A stretch of 64,000 nucleotides of DNA from Undaria pinnatifida (GCA_012845835.1 JABAKD010000014.1:2901710-2965709), one strand, 5' to 3'. Shown: positions 10,011 to 21,294, counted from the first letter of the stretch. Numbers and translations are program-made. Notes: generated by a model from the sequence alone, not told the origin.

Positions 10011-11213
10011 CAAAGTGGGCGAGGGACGCCCGCACTTATATTTCACCCATGACTTGAGGTCCGCTGATGAGGAACACAACAACACCCAAAAGTGGATTGT
10101 AGACAAGGACAGCGCTGGGCGGGTGTCATGGGGTCCGCTGGCGGGGGACACGACGCCTCAAAGCGGAAGACAAATACATACAACAGCTGTAAAACGGAGA
10201 GACACAAAGCTGCAGAGCGACGCGCAAAGGCTGCGGCACCGCCATCCACCGTTGGCATCTCTAGTCTAAGTGGCCGGGGGGAGGGGGAAGGGGGGGGAGG
10301 GGGGGAGGGGGGGGAGGGGGAAAGGGGTGGAAGGGGAGAGGGGGAAAGGGGGGAAGGGGGGGCGTCATGCCCAAGAGACTGAAGTCTGGGTTTGGCCATC
10401 ATCGTCTTGAAAGTTGTGGGCCTTCCAATGGCCGTCACAAGATAATAGCATAAGATCGCCCTGACTTCTTCGCCATGTTGCGTTCTATGCCCAGTGCCGT
10501 TGATGATGCACTTGATACCCTCTATGAGCCCAAGTTGTGGGCCTTCCAATGGCCGTGACAAGATGGCGTAAGACTGCCCTAACTTCTTCGCCATGTTGCG
10601 TTCTCTCCCCAGTGCCATTTGATTATGCACTTGATACCTCTATGAGACCAAATTGAATGCCGTCTTTAGTCAGTAGTTAGGGTCTGCTAGTATGACAAAA
10701 AAAAAAGTATGACATTTTTTTTCTCTTTTCCTTTCCTTGCTTCCTCTTCTTGTTGTCTTGCCTTTTCTTGCTTTTCTTGTCTTTTCTTTTCTTTCTTTTT
10801 CCTTTTTCGCTTTCTTTTCTCGCTTTCTTCTCTTTTGTTCCCTTTCCTTTCTCTCCTTATTTGTTCCTTGTTTCTTTTTTCCAATTAACTTGCGTCTGTC
10901 GTGCGTATGCGCAGTGATAGATACTACGTGCAATATATATACGTGGTAGTCTTTCTTGGGTGGCAAGCGGTATAGTCGGTTTTTCCAGGCGCGAGTAATG
11001 AGACGTATGCACCAGGTATAGACCTGGCACATCGTAGACTGACTCCCGATTTCACTTTTTATATGTTTTTGGTGGAGGCGTGAATTGCGTCAGCTGTGAT
11101 ATACGCGTGTACCACCTTGAGTTGTTTGTGTTTTTCCCTAGGGTATTCCTCAGCTCCAGCGTGACTGGAGCCTGTCCTGTGACCACGGACTTGATTATGC
11201 GAGTCAACGTGAG

Positions 11214-11230
<17 letters not shown>
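10010..11230 (-). repeat. Interspersed family B, copy 2
   Basis: Long minus-strand copy. Reading leftward it has (GTT)n, the 'cacattaactc'-like terminus near 11205, the conserved body 10900-11200, a pyrimidine tract 10720-10880, a tail at 10380-10680 and a G-rich run at 10271-10364. The tail contains a ~120-bp tandem duplication (10412-10531 and 10532-10650). Confidence 0.8.
10271..10364. repeat. G-rich tract
   Basis: Runs of 3-9 G interrupted by A or AA. The reverse complement of this organisation appears as the C-rich tract at 12618-12737 in copy 3 of the same family. Confidence 0.9.
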
Positions 11231-11244
<14 letters not shown>

Positions 11245-11660
11245 TTCAACAACACCAACAACAACGACGTAGACCCAAAGCGGGTGACACGAGGTCCGCT
11301 GGCGGGGGAACAATGCCTCACAGCGGAATGAGACATACATACATGCAATAACGAAGACCCTGGACGGGCCGCAGCCGTCGTAGCGATACGAGGCTTCTCG
11401 AGAGAAGTCGGACCCCCCGAGGAACGCTGACACTAGAGCCTGGTACGAGTGCTAGTATCAATATCACCCTACCTTCTAGAGTACCAGGTATATATCACGC
11501 CCTATATTATATGATATCCCATACCTCGTACGTAGTATCATATACTGTAGTCATGTTTTTTCATGTTTTTTTGGCCGGTATATGGTATTTTATGAAACTA
11601 CCAAACCCCTCGTATAAATAAATAGGCCTTTTCAGGAAGATGTGGTGACTAAAATGCGTT
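11231..11660. other. Spacer between inverted family B copies
   Basis: Opens with the (AAC)n run that reaches about 11243. 11278-11347 repeats 10118-10188 ('ggtccgctggcgggg' and 'acatacatac'). The remainder shows nothing recognisable. Confidence 0.5.
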
Positions 11661-11664
11661 TTGA

Positions 11665-11858
11665 TAATAATATAAAAAATGAACATATATATACTTCATT
11701 CAGCTGTGAGATCGACGAAAAAAGGTTTTTGACCAAAACTCAGCTTTGCAAGCTGCGTGTGATGCTTCGATCGCGCGCGTTACAGGGTGTGCATACCCTC
11801 GTGAAGGATACAGGTCGGCGACTCCCCTGCTAATGCCAGGGTCAACAGGACTATTAAT
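11665..11858 (+). repeat. Diverged family A leading segment
   Basis: Starts 'tataaaaaatgaacatatat' and keeps 'cagctgtgagatcga', 'cagctttgcaagctg', 'gatcgcgcgcgttac' and 'aggtcggcgactcccct' in order. Clearly diverged from the family core. Confidence 0.75.
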
Positions 11859-11889
11859 GAGACGTTCTGCCTTGTCCTGCGCACGTAAA

Positions 11890-12745
11890 CTGTACAGTTG
11901 TTGTTGTTGTTGGTCTCGCATTAACTCGCATAATAATCAAGTCCGTGGTCACAGGACAGGCTCCAGTCACTCTGGAGCTGAGGAATACCCCAGGGAAAAA
12001 CACTAACAACCCAAGGTGGTACACGCGTATATCACAGCTGACGCAATCCATGCCTCCGCCAGAAACATATAAAAGTGAAATCGGGAGTCAGTCTACGATG
12101 TGCCAGGTCTATACCGGTGCATACGTCTCATTACTCGCGCCTGGAAAAACCGACTGTACCGCTTGATAACCAAGAAAAACTACCACGTAAATATTTCACG
12201 TTGTATCTATCACTGCGCATACGCACGACAGACGCAAGTCACTTGGAAAGAATAAGCAGAGAAAGAAAAGAAGATAAAGGAAAGGAAAGAAAAGAGAAGG
12301 AGGCGGAAAAAAAAAGAAAAAAGAAAGGAAAGCGAAGAAAAGACAAGAAAAGCAAGTAAAGACAAGACAAGAAGAGGAAACAAGGAAAGGAAAAGAGAAA
12401 CAAAATGTCATGCTAGCAGACCCTAGGAACTGGCTAAAGACGGCATTGGGCTCACAGAGGGTATCAAGTGCATCATCAATGGTACTGGGGAGAGAACGCA
12501 ACATGGCGAAGAAGTCATGGCGGTCTTACGCTATCTTGTGACGGCCATTGGAAGGCCCACAACTTTCAAGACGCTGATGGCCAAACCCAGACTTCAGTCT
12601 CTTGGGCACGACGCCCCCCCTTCCCCCCCCGCCCCCTTCCCCCCCCGCCCCCTCCCCCCCCCGCCCCCTTTCCCCCCCGCCCCCTTCCCCCCCCGCCCCC
12701 TTTCCCCCTGTCCCCTCCCCCCCCCCCCCCCCCCCCTGTAACCCC
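11890..12745 (+). repeat. Interspersed family B, copy 3
   Basis: Full order of family B landmarks: (GTT)n, 'cattaactcgcataat', the conserved body to about 12245, a purine tract 12245-12400, the 'cagaccctaggaactggc' tail, then a C-rich tract at 12618-12737. It lies opposite in orientation to copy 2 with about 660 bp between them. Confidence 0.85.
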
Positions 12746-13117
12746 CGTGAGGGGGACAAAACCAGACATCGGTAGAATGCAGTACCAGGTATGTATGCAT
12801 GAAGCAATAAGAAGTGTTATAGTGTGAGTTAGATTTTGCAGTGGGCTACTTGGGTCTACCGGGTTTGTGCGCAAGTTCCTGTGTACTCCCTGTGTATGTG
12901 GCAGGCCAGCGGAGGTCCAGCCCAGGCCTGATGCTCGGGTTTTTTGCTGTCGAGTCGTGATGGAACATGCGGTGGACGTCGATCGCTAATGCTCCGAAGT
13001 GATCTCTCTTCTTCTGCTGATATATGGTACAAGTTCTCCCTTCGGAGGTTAAATATTAGTAGGCAGAATGCTAGGCAGAATAAAAAGTGAGCGTAGAACC
13101 CAAGCACTCTAAACAAC
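12746..13117. other. Unassigned sequence
   Basis: No partner elsewhere in the window and no coding signal that I trust. Confidence 0.4.
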
Positions 13118-14581
13118 GTACAAGCTGGGCCGGCCAAGAAATCCATAATCCGTCAGTCGAGCATATCTTTTGAACGACAGTGACCCACTGCAAACTGAGC
13201 ATATTCTCGTAATCAGCTAGATACGGTGGTCATTTTAAGCCCTCCAGCTTGAGAATCTGCCAAGTTGGTGCCGAAAAAAGTGGTTGCTACTCACAACAGA
13301 GTTTTCAGAAAAATGGGAACGGAGCTTAAAATGAGAACCATGCGTTATCTCCAGAACCAAGTGGTGTATCAGAGAACCGAAATGATCCTGCGAAACCCCT
13401 TGGCCAGCCCTGTGAGAGGAGCTCGTCAGAACGGTCATGCTCCATCTCATGCCTTCGGGTGGGCGCAAAAAGCGATATACGCTGGCTCTATGGTGATTTC
13501 TCTAGATGCTGGCTACCGAGGCGATGCCGAGGACTTCCAGCCTGAGCGACAGCTCATTCGAAGGCTGCTGTACAGCCCCACAGGACTGTCATTTTTTTCT
13601 TTTAGTTGTACATAATTGGTTTGCTTTCTAAAAAAAACCGTCCGTTCTCATTTTAGGCTCCGTTCCCATTTTTCAGAAAACTCTGTTTCACGTCTCCTAG
13701 TTAGAGCATTTTTTTCATGACTTTTTTGTGTTGCTTTTTCTAAAATTGCTCGAAATACAACTTGGATGGAATTGGGTCAATTTTTCTGGGCATGTACATC
13801 TTGGGACGAGGAGTAGGGACATATGCGTTTCATTTCATAGGTCACTTTCGTTCTAAAGTTAGGGATGGATGAATCCCTGAAATATACCAGGTATGTAAAT
13901 TTGTATGCAGAGGCCCTTCGTTGAAAGCTTGGATATGCACCTCTCGATTTTTGAAGTTAGGACCTGAAATTTTGACACGTACGTGATGAGGACGAAGCTC
14001 ACCAAAACAGTACTTACTTGGCAAACTCAAGAAAAAGAAAAAAAAAAGGCCGACATATGGCCGGCCAAAGTTTTCCAAAATCATGAAATTGATGAAAAGT
14101 CAACGGATATTTTTTTTAATTTATTTTTAGTTCGCCAAGAAAAGTACTGTTTAAGCGAGCTTGGTCCAAATCACGTGTCAAAATTTCAGGTCCGAACTCG
14201 AATAAATGAGCGCAGCACAGCGATATTGGCTTGTTTTGAGCGTCTTGGCCGGCCCAGCTTGTACTCCTCGTCTCAAGATGTACATGCCCAGAAAAATTGA
14301 GCCAATTCCATCCACGTTGGATTTCGAGCAATTTAGGAAAAGCAACATTAAAAAGTCATGAAAAAAATGCTCAAACTAGGAGACGTGAGTAACAACCACT
14401 TTTTTCGGTACCATGGTCCAACCAACTTGGCAGATTCTCAAGCTGGAAGGCTTAAAATGACCACCGTATTATGTGTATCTAGCTGATTACGAGGATATGC
14501 TCAGTTTGCAGTGGGTCACTGTCGTTCCAAAGACATGCCCGACTGACGGATTATGGGTTTCTTGGCCGGCCCAGCTTGTAC
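13118..14581. mobile_element. Long palindromic (foldback-type) element
   Basis: The ends are mirror images: 'gtacaagctgggccggcc' at the left, its complement at the right end. Matching continues inward for hundreds of bases: 'gtgacccactgcaaactgag', 'gcttgagaatctgccaag', 'cgtctcctagtt', 'gggcatgtacatctt' and 'acctgaaattttgacacg' all recur inverted, converging near 14070. A copy of the outer terminus also sits inside the right arm near 14250-14270. No transposase is encoded. It may be a foldback element or a head-to-head pair of one element; the target duplication is unclear. Confidence 0.8.
13295..13688. mobile_element. MITE nested in the left arm of the palindrome
   Basis: 394 bp with ~44-bp terminal inverted repeats (AACAGAGTTTTC...AAAATGGGAACGGAG). 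CAC flanks it at 13292-13294 and 13689-13691, and the right arm of the palindrome supplies the empty site (ACTCACGTCTCC), which proves insertion. A 3-bp duplication fits PIF/Harbinger or CACTA-type transposition, but the termini match neither canonical end, so the superfamily is open. The 116-codon frame inside is not regarded as a gene. Confidence 0.85.
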
Positions 14582-15110
14582 AAAGGAACATTTTGGCTCG
14601 TCGAACCAATCGTAGGCTTCACCACTGCTGTGTATGCTTTTTACATTATCTTCTCTTTCGTCACCCTCTTTCGGTTTGTTCGCCTATCTTTCCTCTTTAT
14701 TTTCTAGTTTGCCGCTCCCTGCTACTACTGTAAGTATAATATCCGTTTTTTTTTTCTTCTTATTTCGGTTTATTATTAAGATGGTTTCTGTAATGCCGTA
14801 GCCAAATTCTACAGGGTCATTTAGAACAACATCAACAAAGTAGTGCTCCTTCCAAAATCGACGTCAAAGATCATCGAGCACGTTATTAGTAGGAACTACT
14901 ATGTTGATTTCATGCTGCGGATGTGCCTGTGCATCCTGTGCACTCGATGCACCGTTCGAACTGTTTTACTAGCATGTACCCACCGAAAACATAATAAATA
15001 ACTGTGTGCTCACGTTTGCTTCACTCTGAGTATACCTGTGCCCCCCTCCCCGCGAAAACCAGTCTTCCAAACGTGTTGCAGGTTGGAGGAAATAGTGGCT
15101 GATGCTTAAT
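14582..15110. other. Unassigned sequence
   Basis: T-rich stretches and no recognised repeat or gene. Confidence 0.4.
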
Positions 15111-15114
15111 ACAC

Positions 15115-15410
15115 TTACAGGATTCACTTGATAAACTGATGCATTTCCTTCCACAGCTGTCAGATTTTGTCCCCCTCAGAAACGGGTTTTATAGTTTCCG
15201 CGCACAGACTGCCTAACATCACCCTGTTGACCCTGATAGCTACACTGTAGTTGCAAGGGGAGTCGCCGGCCTATATCCTTAATGAGGACACACAACCCGT
15301 AATACGCGCGATCGGAGTATCACACACAGCTTGCAAAAATGAGTTTTTCCGACAAAAAAATCGATCTCACAGCTGGAGTGTATTTTAATTTTTATAATAT
15401 ACGGAGTATT
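15115..15410 (-). repeat. Interspersed family A, truncated copy
   Basis: Minus-strand copy of the leading ~290 bp of family A, from 'aatacactccagctgtgag' through 'ataggccggcgactcccc' to 'gcatcagtttatca'. The G-rich modular part is missing. Confidence 0.85.
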
Positions 15411-16048
15411 GTGAACTCTTCCTCGTTATAATAACTAAAAAAAAAAAAAACGCGCCACAAATCAGCAGCAAGCATCAGTCAGTGCAGAAAACTATGCGCT
15501 CCTCCTCCCGCTCCCCATCGATGTTCATCCAGAAGCACCCTCCCTCCCCTGCCTCCTTTCTATCTCCGAAAAAGTCTCTAATAATCCACGTTTACTTTGC
15601 TTCTCTCGACCCGTGATTGCTCATCCAAGCGAGCGTAGCCTTTCGAAGATGGTAGGAAACGTCGGGGGTGCCGTCTGCACGCGTGTGTGTGCGTCAGGCG
15701 TGTGTTGTGTATGCGGCATTACTTTTATGAGAGCTCGATTTAAGAGAAAATATCGGAAATAAGACAAATTGTCTCTTAACAGCAGAATATTATCGAAGTA
15801 TGAGAAAACATGGGTTTTGTACGTACGTCAGAAATTTGACCAATCAGATCAATGCGGTAATTTATAGTCGTATGAGCCAAGTATGAGCGATAGCATTGGG
15901 CACACCTGGCCCAGCTGTGTAGGCGACGACCTGCACGCGGAGCGCGAAGGGGAGCAGAGTCAGAGCTTACAGGTCCAAGGTGTGATACAGACTACCAGGT
16001 AGTTAAGTTTTAGTTTAAGGCTAGTTTAAGTTCGTGCACTCCCCGACG
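15411..16048. other. Unassigned; possible leader of the Gag-like frame
   Basis: No repeat partner in the window. The last ~100 bases hold 'agttttagtttaaggctagtttaag' type repetition just before the reading frame. It could be a promoter, untranslated leader or LTR, but no direct repeat confirms an LTR. Confidence 0.3.
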
Positions 16049-17168
16049 ATGGAGGAGTGCAAGTCACCGGAGGCTGAAGCTCTCGTGGCTGCTGCTGTAT
16101 GTACGCGGTCCTGATAATCAGGCCGCCTCGGCTGCTGCTCGAGTCGAGGCTCATACTGCTGTCGCCGCTGTGCAAGCTGGGGTCGACAAACGCCGTGCCG
16201 AAGCTCTGGCTGCTGTGCAAGCTGAGTCCCAAGGTCGCCGTGCCGCAGCCGCTTCGGCTGCTGCTACTGCTGCGTCTGCCACCGCGGCACCATCTTTGCT
16301 CAGCCCCACTCCCGCTGTGTCCGAGGCTGCGGGGGTAACATCATCGGCTGAAGTGCTGCGCTGGCAAGGGCAGGTGTCTGGCGAGTTTGCTCGGATAGAC
16401 GGAGATGTGTTCCGCCTCAAGTCGACGATGGATCAACTGCTGGCCTCCTTTAAAACCCTGCAGGATGCGGTGGCTGGTGGCGCGTCTAAAACCGAGCACG
16501 TCGAGGCCATGCTCCAGCAGTTCATAGACAACTTTGCCGATCAGCAGCCGGCCCCGCGAGACAGTGGGGACGCGAGGGAGCGCCACGTCCAAAGGTCGCA
16601 GTTAACTGACGACACTGCTCTATGGGAAAAGATGGCGTCCAGAAAACATTGGGTGCTCCGCGGGCGCATACCTCCCAACATTGGCGACTCGGCAGCGGAT
16701 ATCCAGTCCTTCGTAGACGAGGCCGTCAACGTCACGACGTCAGTGGCTACCCAGCTCCGCGCGATCAGTGACTTTGACGTTCGTGCGTACGGGCCGCGCG
16801 CGGAAGGGATGGTCGACCACCTGTTGATGGTCGCTGACCGCCTCGATTTCTTGCGCCAGGCTCTTGTGGCGGTCCTGTCTGTTGGGTTTTCCCTCGACAG
16901 CGACGGCGACCGCCATTGCCGGGAGAGGGTGGCAACGATCGATGCCGCCCTCACGACAGCGTCTGCCGACCTACGCCGGCACACCCTTAGCAATATTATC
17001 CTGCTCTCTGGCTCCGCGGCGCGGGCTGTCATGAGCAAGATGGTGAACGACGATCGATCTTCGTCTCCAACTGCAAATTCTTGCATTCGGCTCCCCCGGC
17101 CGACGCGATTATTTGTTGTACATACAAACACGAGTTTGAGTTTCACTATTAGTTCTAGTAGTTTTTGA
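16049..17168 (+). CDS. Gag-like coding region, probably frameshifted near its start
   Basis: The main frame is open from 16014 to a stop at 17166-17168. It lacks an ATG at its head; a GTG at 16170 would give 332 residues. An ATG at 16049 in another phase reads MEECKSPEAEALVAAAV and hits a stop at 16112, so a one-base indel or unseen splice near 16095 probably separates start and body. The body is Ala-rich and helical (residues ~5-75 from 16170, with RRAEALAAVQAESQGRRA). It continues with a region about as long as a coiled coil plus globular domain (LWEKMASRKHWVLRGRIPP, then LLMVADRLDFLRQALVAVL). There is no zinc knuckle or enzyme motif. GC-rich codon use sets it apart from its surroundings. 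Retroelement Gag is my best guess. The final ~110 codons belong to a 341-bp tandem duplication, and the present stop lies at the duplication junction; the undisturbed frame of the second copy would end at 18608. Confidence 0.55.
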
Positions 17169-18570
17169 TGGTCGCTGACCGCCTCGATTTCTTGCGCCAG
17201 GCTCTTGTGGCCAATGATGTCGGATTACGTAATTACGTCCTTACGGCGAGCCGTTTTGGCGGTAAGTAATAAGACTGGGCCGGCGAAATTACGCTACGCC
17301 CCCAGTCCCCTATAAACGAAAATGGTAAAAATATCTAGGAAACCCCCGCATTGTTGCTTCCCAGTAGCCAGCCACATTTGGACTTTGAGCTTGGGTTAGG
17401 GCATCGTATCCGACTGGTAGAGCATGAGAGATGAGAGATGTGTGGAAGTTTCTACTTCTGGAGGTGACGAACGGGCGGAGGAGTCGATTTCCAGGGGTTC
17501 GGAGGGGAGTCGGACGACGAAATCATCCCATCGGAGTGGTAAAGCGAGATAGAGTCGGAGAGCGAGGAGGATATGGAGGACGAGTGAATGTTTTTGTGGT
17601 TTGTGGTGGACGGTATAGGAGCAGTTGGGTTGTAGGGCAGCAGATTGCTTCGGGCATCTTATCCGACTGGTAGAGCATGAGAGATGAGAGATGTGTGGAA
17701 GTTCCTACTTCTGGAGGTGACGAACGGGCGGAGGAGTTGATTTCCGTCATGTACATTTCCAATTTTCAACTGTTAGACCGGCCTTTTTGGCAAAAACGAT
17801 TCTGCGAAAGCCATGATGCGTGTGACCGGGCAATGGGTCACGAGTCACGAAGAAGTGGAAGCTCTGATTACTTGTGAGTTATGAGTTATGAGGGGCCCGC
17901 TAGTGTATGTCTCGATAAATTCAACCTATGTTATTCACGGCTCACGACAACAAGCCACAAGCAGGGCGGCCTCCGTTGTTGGTGTCTGCTGACCTGCTGA
18001 CGGGCTGACGGAGGCTTACAGCTTACAGCAGCAGTGCCACGGCGCTACAGCACGAACCTAAATAATAGGTTATAAATTCACATAAATTGCGAAAAAATAT
18101 ATAAAATAATGGTCTGCACAATTTTGGACGTGCCTTTTGATCCTAGCGGGGATGTTTCTTAAACGTCCCCTGTTTTTGCCGTAATTACCCGTAAGCACGC
18201 AAAAAACCCATTTTGCCGAAAAACGCGTAAGGATAAGCATCTCCAGCCGTAATCCGACATCATTGCTTGTGGCGGTCCTGTCTGTTGGGTTTTCCCTCGA
18301 CAGCGACGGCGACCGCCATTGCCGGGAGAGGGTGGCAACGATCGATGCCGCCCTCACGACAGCGTCTGCCGACCTACGCCGGCACACCCTTAGCAATATT
18401 ATCCTGCTCTCTGGCTCCGCGGCGCGGGCTGTCATGAGCAAGATGGTGAACGACGATCGATCTTCGTCTCCAACTGCAAATTCTTGCATTCGGCTCCCCC
18501 GGCCGACGCGATTATTTGTTGTACATACAAACACGAGTTTGAGTTTTACTATTAGTTCTAGTAGTTTTCG
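16826..18570 (+). repeat. 341-bp tandem duplication, second copy interrupted
   Basis: Unit 1 is 16826-17166. Unit 2 is 17167-17211 plus 18274-18570. The copies appear identical except about one base ('gagtttcact' versus 'gagttttact'). The duplication is therefore recent and predates the insertion at 17212. Confidence 0.93.
17212..18265. mobile_element. Non-autonomous hAT-like element with 8-bp target duplication
   Basis: 1054 bp. Perfect 18-bp terminal inverted repeats: CAATGATGTCGGATTACG at the left, its complement at the right. CTTGTGGC is duplicated at 17204-17211 and 18266-18273, and unit 1 of the tandem duplication provides the intact empty site. TTACG words recur just inside both ends, as subterminal repeats do in hAT elements. 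An 8-bp duplication with CA...TG ends supports hAT, though Mutator-like elements also give 8-9 bp. A ~95-bp segment is duplicated inside (about 17403-17498 and 17656-17746). No transposase. Confidence 0.88.
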
Positions 18571-18610
18571 GGCTGCTACAGCTAAGTACTACGTACATTG
18601 CAGTTATTAG

Positions 18611-19290
18611 TTGTTGTTGTTATGTGCTTCATTCAATTAATTGGGGCAAAAAACAAACAAACTGTTGGTAATTAAGACTCAAAGAAAAGTAGTAGTTGTT
18701 TTTATATAATAAGAAAAAATATCCAGAGACATGCACACACAGGAGAGGTGAGGCGAGGAGAGCAGACGACTCAATCAAGACTGACGAAGAAAATGTGGAA
18801 ATGTCGTAGAAGTAGCGCACTTCGTGTAAGGGGATAGGAGCGGGGCACGCGAGAAGAAAGGATAGAAACCAAAATATTCCCTTCGGAGGGGGGTATTTTG
18901 AAAAGATCGTCTAGATAGACTAAAAAATACGCCGCTCGTCGGCTGTGAGTTTGATAAATTTAGGGTCGATACTGAATATTTGCGAGCTGCATATTTATAT
19001 ATTTAGGTGTCGTCTAGAAGGTGACACCGACCGGAAGGAGAGTAAATGCATACCTGGTACGTATTATCGCTTTTTTCGTGCGTGCAGTTGGTTGTTTACG
19101 CAGCGAGAAGAAGAAGAGTGTTCTATGGTCCCGACCATGTTGTAAAATGATGTGTGAAGTGCATTATTCGTAGATAGTAGCACAACCAACCATCACTTTT
19201 TTAGACCACCAGGCGTTTAATTGCACGTACTACGTGCAAGGTTTTCAGATGTGCTCGTAAATTCACTACTACTGCCCCTCCCTGTCGACC
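18611..19290. other. Unassigned AT-rich sequence
   Basis: Nothing coding. 18935-18990 ('cggctgtgagtttgataaat', 'tttgcgagctgc') is a distant relative of the family A leading segment. Confidence 0.4.
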
Positions 19291-19312
19291 TCGAGAGCAG
19301 ACCTCGAACCCC

Positions 19313-19382
19313 CCAAAGGGTTGGGCTGGGGTTAGGGTTAGGGTCAGGTCTGGGGTCGGGTCTGGGGTCGGGTTGGTCTAGG
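19313..19382 (+). repeat. Short G/T-rich telomere-like stretch
   Basis: 'ggggttagggttagggtcag' is followed by three 'ggtctggggtcggg' type words. At most two perfect TTAGGG copies, so it is degenerate interstitial repeat at best, not a telomere. Confidence 0.55.
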
Positions 19383-19520
19383 CAGCGCAACCGTCTTTTT
19401 GTGCAGACCTGCACACATGCATAGATAGGGAACCGCCATACATAACTCGCTATTGAATTTACGTGCAAATGAAGAAAAAACTTACACGTACGTGGAACTT
19501 GGCGGGAGCTGCAAAAAAAC

Positions 19521-19831
19521 CGGTCGCCCCGGTGGCGTATCAGGCTATTATCCTCGAGCCTGGTATAATAGGTCAGTTTCGTTAGTTCGAGCCCCGCAGA
19601 GTTTATATACTAGTATAAGTTTGTTGGGATTTTTTTCTTGTGCACGAATTGACTTGCGGAAAGCGCAAGAGCGTGAGTAAGCAACACTCGATGAAATACC
19701 GACGAGCGGTGGGATTGCTGAACCCTATGCCCGATAAAAATTGAAGGGAAGAACCGGGGGGAAGAAGGGACGAGACCTGTGACCACGGCTTGTCCAGAAG
19801 CTGGAAAGGAAAAGTAGTGTGAGAAAAAAAA
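19521..19831 (+). mobile_element. tRNA-derived SINE, family C, full-length
   Basis: The head has an A-box-like segment ('ggtggcgtatcagg') and a B-box-like segment ('tagttcgagcccc'), the internal pol III promoter layout of a tRNA gene. The body follows: 'gacttgcggaaagcgc', 'gagcgtgag', 'acactcgatgaa', 'gtgggattgctgaaccctat', 'cacggcttgtccagaagctg', and a short A-rich end. Other copies lie at 21.6, 22.8, 42.6, 45.5 and 48.8 kb. Confidence 0.88.
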
Positions 19832-20068
19832 TCAGCAGTTAGTTTATGGTTTATTGTATCTTCAAGCAGTATAAAAAAATAGTTGCCCCGCTTCCTTCAT
19901 GCCACAGCAGGTATAATGCAACCACCAAAGTGGCCGTAGCGCATACACTTTGTTGGCGAAGAAGAGAAGAAACAAACGGTGATGAACACTGCTGTGACAG
20001 TAAAACAAAGAGCAGCAGGCAGCAGCAAATAATATGAAAGAACCAACGGAATCAGCCGATCGAAAGAA
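19832..20068. other. Unassigned sequence
   Basis: No supported gene or repeat. Confidence 0.4.
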
Positions 20069-20069
20069 A

Positions 20070-20520
20070 TAATCAAGGTTGTGTTCTGTAGGGTACGCAA
20101 AACCATACCCGGGTAATCACCCCGGGTATGTATTTACCCCGGGTAGTACCCTACAAAGAACGTCTGTAAGTTCTGTAGGACATTCATACCGGTACCCGGA
20201 AATTCTGGAAGTTCTGTACAAATACGACATTCATACCCGTACCCGGAACTTCTTCTGGAAGTTCTGTACGCCAGTGCCACAAATACCCGGGGTACGGGTA
20301 TATAATTTCAATGACTTATGTGAGTTCTGTACGCCCGTGCCACAATACCCGGAACTTCTGTGAGTTCGGTAACACTTCCGTGCCGAACCCGGAATTTCTG
20401 TAAGTTCTGTAAGATCCCCATACCCTAACCCGGAACTTCTGTGACTTCTCTACGACTGTAGCACAATACCCGGGGTACGGGTAGACTATACCTTTGTTTC
20501 AATACCCGGGCAGCCCACAT
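20070..20520 (+). repeat. Family L minisatellite block 1
   Basis: Roughly 40-bp units built on 'acccggaacttctg', 'aagttctgta' and 'cattcatacccgtacccgg', with some units carrying 'cgcccgtgccacaatacc'. The left edge is 'aaggttgtgttctgtagggt', which recurs inverted at the edge of block 4 (about 36780). Confidence 0.88.
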
Positions 20521-21290
20521 CCAATAATTTAATACCCCAAAGGGTATTATATGCATTTTATTATAGTGTCATATCTTGTCGGTGACACCAACCCAACACC
20601 GAAAGTACAGCTAGCTGCAGCTACTGAATGTAGCAGTACGTACGTACGTACGTATCGTATATTATTATAGTAGCACCTACTACTGCTGTTGTTGTTCTCA
20701 CATTAACTCGCATAATCACTGTGTAGGTCCTTGAACGAGAATATTTTTGTTTTGCAGATCAGCACCGCAAGTTGAGAGGAGCATTTATTTGTTTTTTGGG
20801 ATGGGGGAGAAGGGGAATGGACTGGAGTTGAGTGTCAACGAGAGCACTTGCGAAGGAGCGGGCCGAGGGAGCTAAGTAAGGCGAAGACGCGGCCATGGAG
20901 AATCACAGCAGGAGGATGGCACACGGAGACCCACGACCCGCACGCACACCATCATCACGAGAGCAGCGATCGTCTTTTTTTCTGTTTTTTTTTACGAGGC
21001 AGTAGTACAACATGTTACATACGTCACTGATTTTTGTAGGATTGGTAAAGTTGTACACCCTTCATGGGGAACGACCGCCCGCATTTTTCAATTTTCAGGC
21101 AAGGGCGTCATAGCTACGCTGCAACCTGTCAAATGACTCGGAAAGATGGGGCGATCGTTGATATTTTTTAGGTGGTTTTTGGTTCGATTGCTCTTTTTTC
21201 ACTGCATGCCCGCGGGTCGTCACTCAGACAGCACTCCAGACAGCAGGCGCGTTCGTCTGTGCTCACGCGCTCACGATTACCGTGCGGTTC
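20521..21290. other. Unassigned, with small repeats
   Basis: Contains a (TACG)n run at about 20637-20653 and an isolated family B terminus at 20690-20718 ('gttgttgttctcacattaac'). Otherwise no gene or repeat recognised. Confidence 0.45.
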
Positions 21291-21294
21291 GTAC

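Noticed and set aside
12468..12874. Pro-rich/Gly-rich frames on both strands
   Set aside because: Generated by the C-rich tract of family B; no codon bias beyond the homopolymer.
19313..19382. Interstitial telomere
   Set aside because: Only about two TTAGGG-type units, the rest is degenerate G/T-rich sequence.
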